From Halieaceae bacterium (GTDB taxonomy: Bacteria > Pseudomonadota > Gammaproteobacteria > Pseudomonadales > Halieaceae), in NCBI GenBank assembly GCA_902547755.1, contig CACCPA010000002.1, positions 1 to 64,000 of the forward strand: 64,000 nt of DNA, written 5' to 3'. Shown here one piece after another: positions 36,275 to 45,786 of the stretch. How positions within the stretch are numbered: the first letter of the stretch is position 1; each line of letters opens with the position of its first letter. A program made the translations under genes and the position numbers. Below the pieces are notes generated by a model that was not told the DNA's origin, ran no database searches, and saw nothing but the letters and a program-made list of their open reading frames with translations.

Positions 36275-37147
36275 TACCCATCCGTCACGCTGCTGATTCA
36301 CTTCAAGATTAACGTTGCGATAGCGCTCGATGAGTTCAGGCGCCTGCGCTTCCAAAACACCTGTGAGCAGTATTGTGCCGCCCGGCGCGGTCAGGCTAAT
36401 CAGTTGATCAGCGAGCTCCATTAAAGGCCCGGCAAGAATATTAGCAACCATCAGATCGGCGCTACCATCCCACTGGACGATAACCTCGTCGTCCGGCATC
36501 ACCACGGTTAAGTCGTCGGGCTCAATGCCATTGCGCTGCGCATTGTCTCGACTGGCAAAGACCGCTTGCGGGTCGTTATCAACACCCAGCGCGCACCCAG
36601 CTCCTAGCTTGAGTGCGGCAATGGCCAAAATACCGGATCCGCACCCAAAGTCGATGATGAATTCGTTACCCCTGATCAATCGATCGAGTGCGTTGAGACA
36701 CATGGCGGTCGTTGCATGTGTGCCGGTGCCAAATGCCAACCCCGGATCAAGTAACACAGACACGAGCGCCTCTTCGGGAGGGGGCGTCCAGCTGGGACAA
36801 ATCCAGAGCCGCGGTCCCATCCGAATCGGCGTAAAGTCCTCCATCCAAACCCGCTCCCAATCGCGAGCTTCAAGCGTTGAGATGTCGTTTCTGGAGTTAC
36901 TCGCCAGTAGCGAGCTAGGCAACGCCTGCTTGATGGGCGAGAGATTGATCGACCCCGCAAACAGGGCCGTCACCTTCACGTTTTGCCAGAGCGGCGTCTC
37001 GCCCGGACCGGGTTCTAGTAGTGGCTCATCAGCATTGTCCTCGAGGGAGACCGCCAACGCGCCTTGCTCAAACAGCCATTCCTCCAGCAGTTCGACTAGG
37101 TGCGAGTAGGTCTCAACGACCCACTCTTGCCAGTCGCTGGAACTCAA
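36248..37147 (-). CDS. prmA: Ribosomal protein L11 methyltransferase
   Basis: A 299-residue SAM-dependent methyltransferase that trimethylates ribosomal protein L11. The SAM-binding motif is [20 protein letters not shown], preceded by [15 protein letters not shown], and the substrate motif is [11 protein letters not shown]. The start is TTG in a TTGA overlap with the accC stop, which places the N-terminal Trp and the [13 protein letters not shown] segment as in homologues. Length is normal. It appears translationally coupled to accC. Confidence 0.95.
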   Translation of the reverse strand: MSSSDWQEWVVETYSHLVELLEEWLFEQGALAVSLEDNADEPLLEPGPGETPLWQNVKVTALFAGSINLSPIKQALPSSLLASNSRNDISTLEARDWERVWMEDFTPIRMGPRLWICPSWTPPPEEALVSVLLDPGLAFGTGTHATTAMCLNALDRLIRGNEFIIDFGCGSGILAIAALKLGAGCALGVDNDPQAVFASRDNAQRNGIEPDDLTVVMPDDEVIVQWDGSADLMVANILAGPLMELADQLISLTAPGGTILLTGVLEAQAPELIERYRNVNLEVNQQRDGWVLLAGKKAS

Positions 37148-38490
37148 TGCTCGTGTTCCAGCTTGCTCTCGAGATAGTGAATGCTGACACCGCCAGCAAC
37201 AAAGGACGAGTCGACAACCAACTCGCGGTGGAGTGCAGCGTTCGTCCGAATGCCCTCGACAATGAATTCATCGAGTGCCTGACGCATTTTCTTCAAGGCG
37301 ATGTCGCGTGAATCGCCGTGGGTTATGAGCTTGCCAATCAAACTGTCGTAGTGTGGTGGCACCGCGTAACCGCTGTAGATGTGAGAGTCTACACGAACAC
37401 CATGGCCGCCCGGCGCATGGAAGGTTTTGATGGTGCCGGGTGATGGCATGAAGGTTCGCGGATCTTCAGCGTTGATCCGACACTCGATCGCATGCCCATT
37501 AAATTTGATATCGCTCTGCTTGATCGACAATGGCTGACCACCTGCGATCAACAACTGCTCCTTCACGATATCAACACCGGTGATCATTTCGGTCACTGGG
37601 TGCTCAACCTGTACGCGCGTATTCATCTCAATAAAGAAGAAGCGACCGTCCTCGTAGAGGAATTCAAAGGTCCCAGCGCCGGTATAGCCGATGTCGATAC
37701 ATGCCTGAACGCACGCGGCGCCGACCTCTTCGCGCACGTCATCTGGGATACCAGGAGCCGGTGCTTCCTCGATGATTTTTTGGTGGCGACGCTGTAATGA
37801 ACAATCTCGATCCCCCAAATGCACCGCATTGCCCTGCCCGTCTGCTAAAACCTGAATTTCCACGTGACGAGGCCGTTGCAAAAACTTTTCCATGTAGACC
37901 ACAGGTGAACCAAAGGCCGCCGCGGCTTCAGACTGGGTAACTTCTATAGATGATAGAAGTACTTCTTCGTTGTGCACCACGCGCATACCTCGGCCACCAC
38001 CGCCAGCTGCTGCTTTTACGATCACCGGGTAACCGATGTCGCGCGCGATTCGCAAAATCTCATCGGGATCATCAGGTAGGGCTCCGTCCGATCCGGGCAC
38101 CGTAGGCACACCGGACTTACGCATCTGATGCTTGGCCGACACCTTGTCACCCATCAGACGAATGGTCTCTGACCGCGGACCGATAAATTTGAATCCGCTG
38201 CGCTCCACTTGCTCAGCAAAATCAGCATTCTCGGATAAGAAGCCATAGCCCGGGTGAATACCATCAGCTCCGGTAACCTCTGCGGCGCTGAGAATCGCGT
38301 GCGCTTGCAAGTAGCTTTGCGTCGACAGAGCGGGTCCAATGCAGACCGCCTCATCAGCGAGTCGAACGTGCTTCAAACTGCTGTCGGCAGTTGAGTGCAC
38401 CGCAACCGTGGGAATATCCAGTTCACGACAGGCTCGCAAGATTCGCAACGCGATCTCACCGCGGTTCGCAATGAGTACCTTTTCCAACAT
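37144..38490 (-). CDS. accC: Biotin carboxylase subunit of acetyl-CoA carboxylase
   Basis: A 448-residue ATP-grasp enzyme that carboxylates biotin on AccB for fatty-acid synthesis. Marks: [19 protein letters not shown], the glycine-rich [32 protein letters not shown], and [18 protein letters not shown] with the catalytic Glu/Asn/Arg group. Length is normal. It is 30 bases downstream of accB and four bases overlap prmA. Confidence 0.98.
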   Translation of the reverse strand: MLEKVLIANRGEIALRILRACRELDIPTVAVHSTADSSLKHVRLADEAVCIGPALSTQSYLQAHAILSAAEVTGADGIHPGYGFLSENADFAEQVERSGFKFIGPRSETIRLMGDKVSAKHQMRKSGVPTVPGSDGALPDDPDEILRIARDIGYPVIVKAAAGGGGRGMRVVHNEEVLLSSIEVTQSEAAAAFGSPVVYMEKFLQRPRHVEIQVLADGQGNAVHLGDRDCSLQRRHQKIIEEAPAPGIPDDVREEVGAACVQACIDIGYTGAGTFEFLYEDGRFFFIEMNTRVQVEHPVTEMITGVDIVKEQLLIAGGQPLSIKQSDIKFNGHAIECRINAEDPRTFMPSPGTIKTFHAPGGHGVRVDSHIYSGYAVPPHYDSLIGKLITHGDSRDIALKKMRQALDEFIVEGIRTNAALHRELVVDSSFVAGGVSIHYLESKLEHEH

Positions 38491-38520
38491 GGCGTTAATC
38501 CTTAAACGAGATGCGAGCGT

Positions 38521-38973
38521 TTATTCAACGGTAATGAGTGGCTGATCGAATTCTACGGGTTCACCGTTTTCAGCGTGGACAGCGGTGACGGTTCCCGCAC
38601 GATCCGCTTCGATCTGATTCATCATCTTCATGGCTTCTACAATACACAGAACATCTCCGGCACGGACGCTTTGTCCAACCTCAACGAACGGTGCTGCATC
38701 AGGACTTGGCGAGCGATAGAACGTACCCACCATTGGCGATTTCACAGCGTTGGCTGTGTTCGGGGCAGCCGCTTCGGGAGCGGCAGGCGCCGGTGCTGGC
38801 ACGGCAGGTACGGGCGCAGGCATAGCCGGTGCCGCGACGGGCGCTGCCATTGCGATCGGAGCCGCCGTATTTCGGCTTATTCGGACCGACTCCTCACCTT
38901 CCTTGATCTCAATTTCGTCAACGCTGGAAGCCTCCAGAAGCTCGATTAATTTTTTTACTTTACGAATATCCAT
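38521..38973 (-). CDS. accB: Biotin carboxyl carrier protein of acetyl-CoA carboxylase
   Basis: A 150-residue protein. An N-terminal helix ([18 protein letters not shown]) leads to an Ala/Pro linker at about 38-70. The biotinyl domain has the biotinylation site EAMKMMNQI and the preceding [20 protein letters not shown] thumb region. It carries the carboxyl group between AccC and AccAD. It follows aroQ by 35 bases on the same strand, the common aroQ-accB-accC order. Confidence 0.97.
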   Translation of the reverse strand: MDIRKVKKLIELLEASSVDEIEIKEGEESVRISRNTAAPIAMAAPVAAPAMPAPVPAVPAPAPAAPEAAAPNTANAVKSPMVGTFYRSPSPDAAPFVEVGQSVRAGDVLCIVEAMKMMNQIEADRAGTVTAVHAENGEPVEFDQPLITVE

Positions 38974-39008
38974 AGGGTCACCTTTACAATCTCTTGTAAT
39001 TACTCACT

Positions 39009-39446
39009 TCAGTGATTTCGGTTCAATAAAAACTGCAATGCGTAGTCATAACCAGCACTTCCAAAACCAGAGATGACACCTACGGCCAAATCTGAAAAGA
39101 AGCTGTGGTGTCTGAAGGGTTCACGCGCATAGACGTTGGATAAGTGAACCTCAACGAACGGGATGGCAACACCTGCAATAGCATCACGCAGTGAGACGCT
39201 GGTATGCGTGAGACCAGCGGGGTTGATGATGATGGCCTGTGTCTGCTCGGTTTGCGCCGCATGTACCTTTTCAATCAGCTCCGCTTCCGAATTGCTCTGA
39301 AAGCTGTCCAGCGATCGCCCAGACGCCGCGGCCGCCTCTGCCAGGCGTTCATTAATCGAGGCTAAGTCCTCAGTGCCGTAGACATCAGGCTCGCGAATAC
39401 CCAAAAGGTTCAGGTTGGGGCCGTGTAACACCAAAATGTCAGCCAT
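39009..39446 (-). CDS. aroQ: 3-dehydroquinate dehydratase, type II
   Basis: A 145-residue dodecameric shikimate-pathway enzyme. The ATG at 39446 is chosen; the frame can be extended 15 bases to a TTG, but family members begin just before [13 protein letters not shown]. Active-site segments: the Tyr/Arg loop [27 protein letters not shown] with His, and [15 protein letters not shown]. Length is normal. It is divergent from dusB across a 244-base intergenic region. Confidence 0.96.
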   Translation of the reverse strand: MADILVLHGPNLNLLGIREPDVYGTEDLASINERLAEAAAASGRSLDSFQSNSEAELIEKVHAAQTEQTQAIIINPAGLTHTSVSLRDAIAGVAIPFVEVHLSNVYAREPFRHHSFFSDLAVGVISGFGSAGYDYALQFLLNRNH

Positions 39447-39690
39447 GCGCAGACCATTCAAAAATAAAAGACAGACCGAGGAGTCTCCACGAGCACCCCT
39501 GCTCTGTCTACCGTTTTCGAAAAAAGCCGACTAATCTGTGCTGTTTTACCGAAGATAGCTACTTTTACACGTGACTCACGAAACATAACGCGGTCGATAT
39601 AAAAGGCCACATAAAACGACCGCCAGCGGACTTCAACAGAGCGCAGGGCTTCTTTAAACTACGGGTTTTCTTTCAAACAGTGTCCCACGC
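39447..39690. other. Intergenic region between aroQ and dusB
   Basis: No open gene is supported. The region is AT-richer than its surroundings and must hold divergent promoters for aroQ-accBC-prmA and dusB-fis. It contains a nested palindrome: AGACAGA at 39469-39475 pairs with TCTGTCT at 39503-39509, and inside it lies a GAGCA-CCCC-TGCTC hairpin (39491-39504). A TATAAA-like element is at 39597-39602 but lacks a convincing -35. The dusB-fis promoter is heavily regulated in other gammaproteobacteria, so these may be operators; that is inference. Confidence 0.5.
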
Positions 39691-40707
39691 ATGCAGCTCG
39701 GCCCGTTCTCAACTGAGACTCCGGTATTCCTCGCACCCATGGCAGGAGTAACGGACCTACCTATGCGTCAGCTCGCCGTGAAGCACGGTGCCGACGTCGC
39801 TGTAGGCGAGATGATGGCCTCCGACTTATCCCTCAGTGAGTCGCGTAAAAGTACACTGCGCGCTCGGCACAGTACCGAGGCCGGACTACGAACGATTCAG
39901 CTTGTCGGGAATGATCCCAGCGCGCTGGCAGCAGCGGCACGGTATAACGTAGAGCGCGGAGCCGAGGTCATCGATATCAACATGGGCTGTCCCGCCAAAA
40001 AAATTTGCAAGAAAGCGGCGGGATCTGCGTTGCTGGCAGATCCGCAGCTGGTAGAGACCTTGTTAACCGCCGTCACTGAGGCGGTCTCGGTACCAGTGAC
40101 TCTGAAAATTCGGACGGGCGTGGCGCCCGATCAACGAAACGGTGTCGAAATTGCGCGCATCGCTGAGGCAAGTGGCATTGCGATGCTGACCGTGCACGGA
40201 CGCACGCGTGCCGATAAATTTAATGGATCTGCGGAGTACGAGACACTTCGCCAAATCGTCTCGGCAGTCAACATCCCGGTCATTGCTAACGGTGACATCA
40301 CCTGCACCGATACGGCAAAACGGGTGCTGACCTACACCGGAGCTGAAGGCATCATGATTGGCAGGGCTGCGCAAGGCCGACTGTGGCTTCCCGGCACAAT
40401 AGCGAGGGCCTTACGCCAAAGTGAAGAGAGCGCGCCCTCTCGGGATGAGCGTTTTGCCATCATGCGCGAGCATATCCAGCTAGTGCAGGCATTTCATGGG
40501 GCTGTCATGGGCCATAAAATTGCGCGTAAGCACGCTGGCTGGTTTTTCGAGGCCGAGCTAGGCGAGGCCTACCTCCCGATCAGGCGAGCCTTTAATGCTC
40601 TCGAAAATGCTGATGCGCAAGAAGGCTTTTTAGATGCTCAGCAAGGTGCCATCATCAATTTAATGAGCCGGTTTCACGAGACATCCGTGGGGAGATTGGC
40701 AGCGTGA
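39691..40707 (+). CDS. dusB: tRNA-dihydrouridine synthase B
   Basis: A 338-residue flavoenzyme that reduces uridine to dihydrouridine in tRNA D-loops. Marks: VFLAPMAGVTDLPMRQL, INMGCPAKKICKKAAGSALL with the catalytic cysteine, MLTVHGRTRADKFNG, and PVIANGDITCTDTA with EGIMIGRAAQGRLW. It is upstream of and overlapping fis, the conserved bicistronic arrangement. Length is normal. Confidence 0.97.
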   Translation: MQLGPFSTETPVFLAPMAGVTDLPMRQLAVKHGADVAVGEMMASDLSLSESRKSTLRARHSTEAGLRTIQLVGNDPSALAAAARYNVERGAEVIDINMGCPAKKICKKAAGSALLADPQLVETLLTAVTEAVSVPVTLKIRTGVAPDQRNGVEIARIAEASGIAMLTVHGRTRADKFNGSAEYETLRQIVSAVNIPVIANGDITCTDTAKRVLTYTGAEGIMIGRAAQGRLWLPGTIARALRQSEESAPSRDERFAIMREHIQLVQAFHGAVMGHKIARKHAGWFFEAELGEAYLPIRRAFNALENADAQEGFLDAQQGAIINLMSRFHETSVGRLAA

Positions 40708-40946
40708 CAACGAACACAAAAGGCGCTCTTAAGACCGCCGCCGAAGACGCGATCAGACAGTTTATTGACACATTGGACGGCGAGGAGGCCAGCGAATTCT
40801 ATAATCTGGTCCTAGCGGAAGTCGAAGAGCCCCTTTTACGCGTAGTCATGGAATACACTGCCAACAACCAAAGTCGTGCGGCAGCCATGCTCGGACTCAA
40901 TCGCGGCACGCTGAGAAAAAAACTGCGGCAATACAATCTTTTATGA
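40704..40946 (+). CDS. fis: Nucleoid protein and global regulator Fis
   Basis: An 80-residue protein slightly shorter than E. coli Fis (98). It starts with GTG in a GTGA overlap with dusB. The C-terminal helix-turn-helix is NQSRAAAMLGLNRGTLRKKL, preceded by PLLRVVMEYTANN; the N-terminal beta-hairpin arm of E. coli Fis is reduced. It controls rRNA, tRNA and growth-phase genes. Overlap suggests translation depends on dusB translation, as reported for the E. coli pair. Confidence 0.95.
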   Translation: MTTNTKGALKTAAEDAIRQFIDTLDGEEASEFYNLVLAEVEEPLLRVVMEYTANNQSRAAAMLGLNRGTLRKKLRQYNLL

Positions 40947-41007
40947 CCTAGCTTTTGTAATAGCTAACTTCGACAACTGAGAGTTATCAGACCCCAGAGG
41001 TAATCAC

Positions 41008-42582
41008 ATGACCGAGGCGAGAGTCGCCCCTATCAACAGCGCTTTGATTAGCGTTTCCGACAAAACAGGTGTTGTACACTTTGCCCAGGCCCTCGCGGCA
41101 CAGGGCGTAAAGATTCTCTCAACGGGAGGCACATGCCGGCTCTTACTATCCGAAGGCATAACAGTAACTGAGGTTGCTGATCACACGGGCTTTCCCGAGA
41201 TGATGGACGGTCGAGTCAAAACGCTGCATCCAAAAGTTCATGGTGGCATTTTAGGCCGTAGAGGAACCGATGATGCCGTAATGTCAGAGAACGCGATCGA
41301 TGGCATCGATCTGGTTGTGGTCAACCTCTACCCGTTCGAATCCACCGTCGCCAATCCTGACTGCTCGCTCGAAGACGCCATCGAGAATATTGATATCGGC
41401 GGTCCAACCATGGTGCGCGCAGCCGCCAAAAACCATCGCGATGTCACCATCGTTGTCGATAACATTGACTTCGATCGTGTGCTTTCAGAAATTGCCTCGA
41501 GCGGCGGCACATCCGATGCGCTGCGATTCGACCTTGCCGTAAAGGCTTTTGAACACACCGCAGGCTACGATGGGGCGATTGCAAATTATCTAGGTCGCCG
41601 AGTCGGTGTTGAAGAGCCAGACGCATTTCCACGCAAGGCCAATTTCCAATTCAGTCGAAACTCAGTCATGCGGTACGGCGAAAATCCGCATCAAAGCGCT
41701 GCGTTCTACATCGATCGGAATGTCACTGAAGCCGGTGTTGGAACGGCGACGTTACATCAAGGGAAGCCGCTAAGTTACAACAACGTCGCTGACGCCGATG
41801 CGGCCATCGAGTGCGTTAAATTATTTGATGAACCTGCGTGTGTCATTGTTAAACACGCGAATCCCTGCGGTGTTGCTGTCGCCCCGACCCTTCTGGAAGC
41901 CTATCGAGAGGCCTTCGAAACCGATACCGAGTCTGCTTTCGGTGGAATCATTGCCTTTAACAGAGAGCTAGATGAGGAAACATTAACCAACATCATTGAC
42001 TCGCAGTTTGTTGAGGTCATTACCGCGCCAGCCATCGCGGAAAATGCATTGAGTGCGGCCGCCAGCAAGCCCAATGTCCGCGTCATGTCCACGGGATACT
42101 GGGGCGAGAGAACACCAACCTGGGACCTGAAGAAAGTGAACGGCGGATTGCTCATCCAAGATCGGGATGACCACGTCCTCACTGCTGATGATCTCAGTGT
42201 TGTCTCGGAGCGCGCACCCACCGAGCAGGAGATGGAGGACCTTTTGTTTGCTTGGCGAGTCGCTAAGTTTGTGAAATCGAATGCCATCATCTACGCCTCG
42301 AGTCAGCGCACAATCGGTGTCGGTGCAGGTCAAATGTCGCGAGTAAATTCAGCGCGTATTGCGGCCATAAAAGCTCAGCATGCAGGACTTGAAGTTGCCG
42401 GCGCCGTTATGGCCTCGGACGCGTTTTTCCCCTTCCGCGATGGCATTGATAATGCCGCTGAGCGGGGTATCCGCGCTGTCATCCAACCGGGCGGATCGAT
42501 TCGAGATGACGAGGTAATAGCCGCGGCGAATGAAGCTGGCATTGCCATGGTGTTTACTGGCGTCCGTCACTTTAGGCACTGA
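41008..42582 (+). CDS. purH: Bifunctional AICAR formyltransferase / IMP cyclohydrolase
   Basis: A 524-residue enzyme for the last two steps of IMP synthesis. The N-terminal cyclohydrolase has [40 protein letters not shown] and [15 protein letters not shown]. The C-terminal formyltransferase has [29 protein letters not shown] and [16 protein letters not shown], with the catalytic Lys-His present. Length is normal. purD starts one base after its stop codon. The 61 bases upstream contain no fis terminator that I could identify. Confidence 0.98.
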   Translation: MTEARVAPINSALISVSDKTGVVHFAQALAAQGVKILSTGGTCRLLLSEGITVTEVADHTGFPEMMDGRVKTLHPKVHGGILGRRGTDDAVMSENAIDGIDLVVVNLYPFESTVANPDCSLEDAIENIDIGGPTMVRAAAKNHRDVTIVVDNIDFDRVLSEIASSGGTSDALRFDLAVKAFEHTAGYDGAIANYLGRRVGVEEPDAFPRKANFQFSRNSVMRYGENPHQSAAFYIDRNVTEAGVGTATLHQGKPLSYNNVADADAAIECVKLFDEPACVIVKHANPCGVAVAPTLLEAYREAFETDTESAFGGIIAFNRELDEETLTNIIDSQFVEVITAPAIAENALSAAASKPNVRVMSTGYWGERTPTWDLKKVNGGLLIQDRDDHVLTADDLSVVSERAPTEQEMEDLLFAWRVAKFVKSNAIIYASSQRTIGVGAGQMSRVNSARIAAIKAQHAGLEVAGAVMASDAFFPFRDGIDNAAERGIRAVIQPGGSIRDDEVIAAANEAGIAMVFTGVRHFRH

Positions 42583-42583
42583 T

Positions 42584-43858
42584 ATGAACGTATTGATGAT
42601 AGGCAGCGGCGGCCGAGAACACGCGCTCGCATGGAAGCTGGCACAGTCGACATCCGTGGAGGCTGTGTTTGTGGCACCGGGTAATGCGGGGACAGCCAAC
42701 GAGCCGAACTGTCACAATGTGGATATCAGCCCTTCTGACTTCGGCGCACTCGCTCAGTTTGCGCGCGACAACGATTGCAGACTAACCGTGGTTGGTCCGG
42801 AAGCACCGCTTGTCGATGGCATTGTTGATCACTTCTCATCAGAGGGATTGGCTTGTTTTGGTCCCACGGCTGCTGCAGCCCAACTTGAGGGCTCAAAAGC
42901 GTTTACAAAAGATTTCCTAGCGCGTCACCGCATACCTACAGGTGCCTACGAGACGTTTACCGATGCCGACGCGGCATGCGCCTGCATCCGTACTCAAGGC
43001 GCCCCCATTGTGGTTAAGGCTGATGGCCTCGCTGCGGGTAAAGGCGTGATCGTCGCGTCCAGCGTTGATCAGGCAGAAGAAGCAGCTCGCGACATGCTGT
43101 CAGGGAACGCATTTGGGGATGCTGGTGCGAGAGTCGTTATCGAAGAATTCTTGGATGGTGAGGAAGCAAGTTTTATTGTCATGGTCGACGGCACTGATGT
43201 GCTTACGATGGCAACGTCGCAGGACCACAAACGGGTTGGTGAAGGCGATACTGGCCCTAACACCGGAGGCATGGGAGCTTATTCCCCAGCGCCCGTAGTG
43301 ACCACAGAGATCCACCAGCGTGTCATGACAGAGATCATTTACCCGACAGTCCAAGGCATGCTCGATGATGGCAATCGCTACCGCGGCTTTTTGTATGCGG
43401 GTCTCATGATCGACAGCAGCGGTGCACCCAAAGTGATTGAGTTCAACTGTCGTTTTGGTGACCCCGAGACCCAGCCCATTATGATGCGCCTGGAATCAGA
43501 TCTTGCTGAGCATTGCCTGGCCGCATGCGAAGGCCGACTCGCAAATGAAACGGCCATTTGGAGTGACGAGGCGACCATTGGTGTCGTTCTAGCCTCAGAG
43601 CACTACCCAAGCTCCAGCCCCACGGGGCTTCCCATCGCTGGTTTAAGTACATCGCGCCCCTCAAGCAAAGTATTTCATGCCGACACTCGTCAAGAAGGTG
43701 ATGCGACAGTGACGGCCGGTGGTCGCGTGCTTTGCGTGACGGCGAAGGCTGAGACACTCGCTACTGCCGCGCAGCGTGCCTATGAAGCTGCCGGTGATAT
43801 CAGTTGGGATGGCATGAAATATCGGTCTGACATTGGATGGCGCGCACTACAGCGTTAA
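42584..43858 (+). CDS. purD: Phosphoribosylamine-glycine ligase
   Basis: A 424-residue ATP-grasp enzyme forming GAR in purine synthesis. The start at ATG 42584 gives the canonical MNVLMIGSGGREHALAW; the longer frame upstream is the tail of purH. Marks: VVKADGLAAGKGVIVA, QDHKRVGEGDTGPNTGGMGA and EFNCRFGDPETQ. It is one base after the purH stop, so the two are co-expressed. Confidence 0.97.
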   Translation: MNVLMIGSGGREHALAWKLAQSTSVEAVFVAPGNAGTANEPNCHNVDISPSDFGALAQFARDNDCRLTVVGPEAPLVDGIVDHFSSEGLACFGPTAAAAQLEGSKAFTKDFLARHRIPTGAYETFTDADAACACIRTQGAPIVVKADGLAAGKGVIVASSVDQAEEAARDMLSGNAFGDAGARVVIEEFLDGEEASFIVMVDGTDVLTMATSQDHKRVGEGDTGPNTGGMGAYSPAPVVTTEIHQRVMTEIIYPTVQGMLDDGNRYRGFLYAGLMIDSSGAPKVIEFNCRFGDPETQPIMMRLESDLAEHCLAACEGRLANETAIWSDEATIGVVLASEHYPSSSPTGLPIAGLSTSRPSSKVFHADTRQEGDATVTAGGRVLCVTAKAETLATAAQRAYEAAGDISWDGMKYRSDIGWRALQR

Positions 43859-43882
43859 CCTATGGTCCTGAATTTCACGGTT

Positions 43883-44536
43883 ATGACCATGCAACGACGA
43901 CTCAGCAGCCTTGATCGCCTCATATCCACACTCGACACCGCGATGCGGGAGTTGAGCCATGGCACGAATGCCATGGCGGGTGAGCGACCGTCGCCTGCAA
44001 CCGAACATACAGAGGCCGAGCTTACCGAGGCGGAGCGCAAGCATGCCGGTGGTTTAATGCGCATTAATCATACGGGTGAGGTCTGCGCCCAGGCGCTCTA
44101 CCGTGGTCAGGCGCTTGTTGCCAAGACAGAGGAAACACGCATTGCGTTACTTGATGCCGCTCAAGAAGAGAAAGATCACCTCGATTGGTGTGAAGAACGA
44201 ATCGACGAGTTGGGCACTAACACCAGCCGACTTAATCCGCTCTTTTTCGCAAGTTCCTACGCGTTGGGAGCACTCACCGGAGCTATCGGCGACAAGGTGA
44301 GTCTAGGCTTTGTTCACGCGACAGAGGAAGGCGTGGCAATGCACTTGAAGGAACACCTGCAGAAGCTCCCTGCGGATGACCGCAAGTCGCAACTGGTACT
44401 GCAGCAAATGCTCGCTGAGGAAGAGCGACATGGGGAGCACGCCTTAGAGCAAGGTGGCGAGGAATTTTCAGATCCCGTGAAACGCATGATGCGCACCGCC
44501 AGCCAGGTGATGACCAAAACCACTTATTGGCTGTAG
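43883..44536 (+). CDS. coq7: Demethoxyubiquinone hydroxylase (COQ7 family)
   Basis: A 217-residue diiron monooxygenase that makes the C6 hydroxylation in ubiquinone synthesis. The first iron-ligand helix has GLMRINHTGEVCAQALYRGQ; the second has AAQEEKDHLDWCEE; the remaining ligands are in VHATEEGVAMHL and LAEEERHGEHALE. All Glu and His ligands are intact. The N-terminus is uncertain: ATGs at 43862, 43883 and 43889 are in frame and none has a strong ribosome-binding site. I use 43883 since homologues begin shortly before LDRLI. It lies 24 bases after purD. Confidence 0.94.
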   Translation: MTMQRRLSSLDRLISTLDTAMRELSHGTNAMAGERPSPATEHTEAELTEAERKHAGGLMRINHTGEVCAQALYRGQALVAKTEETRIALLDAAQEEKDHLDWCEERIDELGTNTSRLNPLFFASSYALGALTGAIGDKVSLGFVHATEEGVAMHLKEHLQKLPADDRKSQLVLQQMLAEEERHGEHALEQGGEEFSDPVKRMMRTASQVMTKTTYWL

Positions 44537-44565
44537 CAATAAACCCAGTGTGTCGCGCCCCTGTC

Positions 44566-44579
44566 CTTCGCGAGCGAAG
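44566..44579. terminator. Perfect palindrome between the convergent coq7 and OsmC-family genes
   Basis: CTTCGCGAGCGAAG can form a five- or six-base-pair stem between the two converging genes. No T-run follows on either strand, so it is at best a weak bidirectional terminator. Confidence 0.3.
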
Positions 44580-44585
44580 CCATCC

Positions 44586-45005
44586 TTATAGGGTGTGTGT
44601 CTCGTGAGAGTGAGTTACCTCGACACCACCCGTCGCCAACATGATAGAAGCAGAACAGTATTTTTCCGCTGACAGTTGTACGGCTCGTGCTACCTGGTTG
44701 TCCTTAAGACCCTCGCCCTCGACAACGAAGTGTAAATTGATAGCAGTGAACACCGCGGGCACACCATCCGCTCGCTCTGCCTGCAGTTCAACTCGACATT
44801 TTGAAATCGATTGCCGAGACTTTATGAGCATAGTGATGACGTCGAAAAGTGCGCACCCGCCCGTTCCCAGAAGCAGCATCTCCATAGGACGCAACCCATG
44901 ATTTTTGCCTCCAAGCTCCGGCGGACCATCCATAATAACACTGTGTCCCGAGCCTGACTCGGCGAGCGTCATGACGCCATCTATCCACTTCACTGTCCCG
45001 TGCAT
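44586..45005 (-). CDS. OsmC-family protein (YhfA-like)
   Basis: A 139-residue protein. I chose the ATG at 45005, which aligns with YhfA, whose N-terminus reads as a strand HGTVKWIDGVMTL; a GTG-initiated frame 54 bases longer also exists. The OsmC fold is shown by GLRPMEMLLLGTGGCALFDV, with the first reactive Cys, and LSAEKYCSASIML, with the second. OsmC proteins reduce organic peroxides through these cysteines, though the YhfA subgroup is not functionally defined. In E. coli, yhfA is divergent from crp, and the same divergence is seen here. Confidence 0.92.
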   Translation of the reverse strand: MHGTVKWIDGVMTLAESGSGHSVIMDGPPELGGKNHGLRPMEMLLLGTGGCALFDVITMLIKSRQSISKCRVELQAERADGVPAVFTAINLHFVVEGEGLKDNQVARAVQLSAEKYCSASIMLATGGVEVTHSHETHTL

Positions 45006-45090
45006 ACTAATCTTCTCGATCAAATCAATGGAAACTTTCGGCGCGGCAGTGTGTGGCACCGCGCCGCGCGGCTCGCTATGCTACTGTAAC

Positions 45091-45106
45091 TGTGCGATAA
45101 ATCACA
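45091..45106. promoter_or_regulatory. Predicted CRP-binding site
   Basis: TGTGCGATAAATCACA matches the CRP consensus TGTGA-N6-TCACA at nine of ten defined positions. It lies between the OsmC-family gene and the crp-type gene, centred about 23 bases before the crp ATG. In E. coli the divergent crp and yhfA promoters share CRP sites, so an autoregulatory role is expected if a functional CRP exists in the cell. Confidence 0.75.
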
Positions 45107-45120
45107 TAACGGCGATCCCG

Positions 45121-45786
45121 ATGAACTACCTAGTGAGTAAGCGTATTCCCAATGCCGAGGCATTCCTCGTGCATTGCGAGCGACTCTCGATGAAATCGAG
45201 GTCGGTCATATTCCGTCAGGGTGAACCCAGTGAGGACCTCTAACTCATTCTTGATGGTTCGGTGTCTGTGATCGTTGACGATATCGAAGACCCAGAGCAG
45301 GAAATGGTGGTGAGCTATCTCAACCCGGGTGAATTCTTTGGTGAGATGGGGCTAGTTGGCGAAGAGCACCGTACGGCTAACCTTGTCACGCGCACACCGT
45401 GCGAGTTTGGTCGCATCAGCTATCAAGACTTCCACGCAATTCGGCAGCAGTTCCCGGATGTGCTGTATGCGCTGACAACCCAAATTGGGCAACGCCTAAA
45501 AAATACGACCCGCAAGCTTGCCGACCTGACGTTTATCGATGTCTAGGGGCGTATCCACCGATCGCTCATTCAGCTCACCACATTGCCCGAGGCCATGACC
45601 CACCCTGATGGGATGCAAATTCGGGTGACACGGCAAGAGCTGGGAAAACTGGTTGTCTGTTCTCGCGAGATGGCGGGAAGAGTACTAAAAATGCTCGAGG
45701 GTGACGGCTACATCACCGTAGCGGAAAAAACGATCGTCGTTCTTCGGGAGCCCGCCAACAGCACCGGCAGCAAAATCAACCAGTAG
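45121..45786 (+). pseudogene. crp: CRP/Vfr-type cAMP receptor protein gene with two in-frame stop codons
   Basis: One continuous frame of 222 codons encodes a CRP-like protein. The nucleotide-binding part includes VIFRQGEPSEDL and YLNPGEFFGEMGLVGEEHRT; the C-terminal domain has [20 protein letters not shown] and the recognition helix [19 protein letters not shown]. Two stop codons interrupt it: TAA at 45241-45243 (codon 41, where E. coli CRP has Tyr40 of the LYYI segment) and TAG at 45544-45546 (codon 142, where it has Thr140 of DVTGRI). There is no frameshift. Each could arise from one base change, for example TAC or TAT to TAA. As written, three fragments of 40, 100 and 79 residues would result, so it is scored as a pseudogene. 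Sequencing error and readthrough are alternatives. It is divergent from the OsmC gene, as in E. coli, and its 3' end overlaps trpC by 11 bases. Confidence 0.85.

Noticed and set aside
45121-45786. crp broken by frameshift or insertion
   Set aside because: All three segments are in the same frame and join without gain or loss of bases, so only the two stop codons interrupt it.
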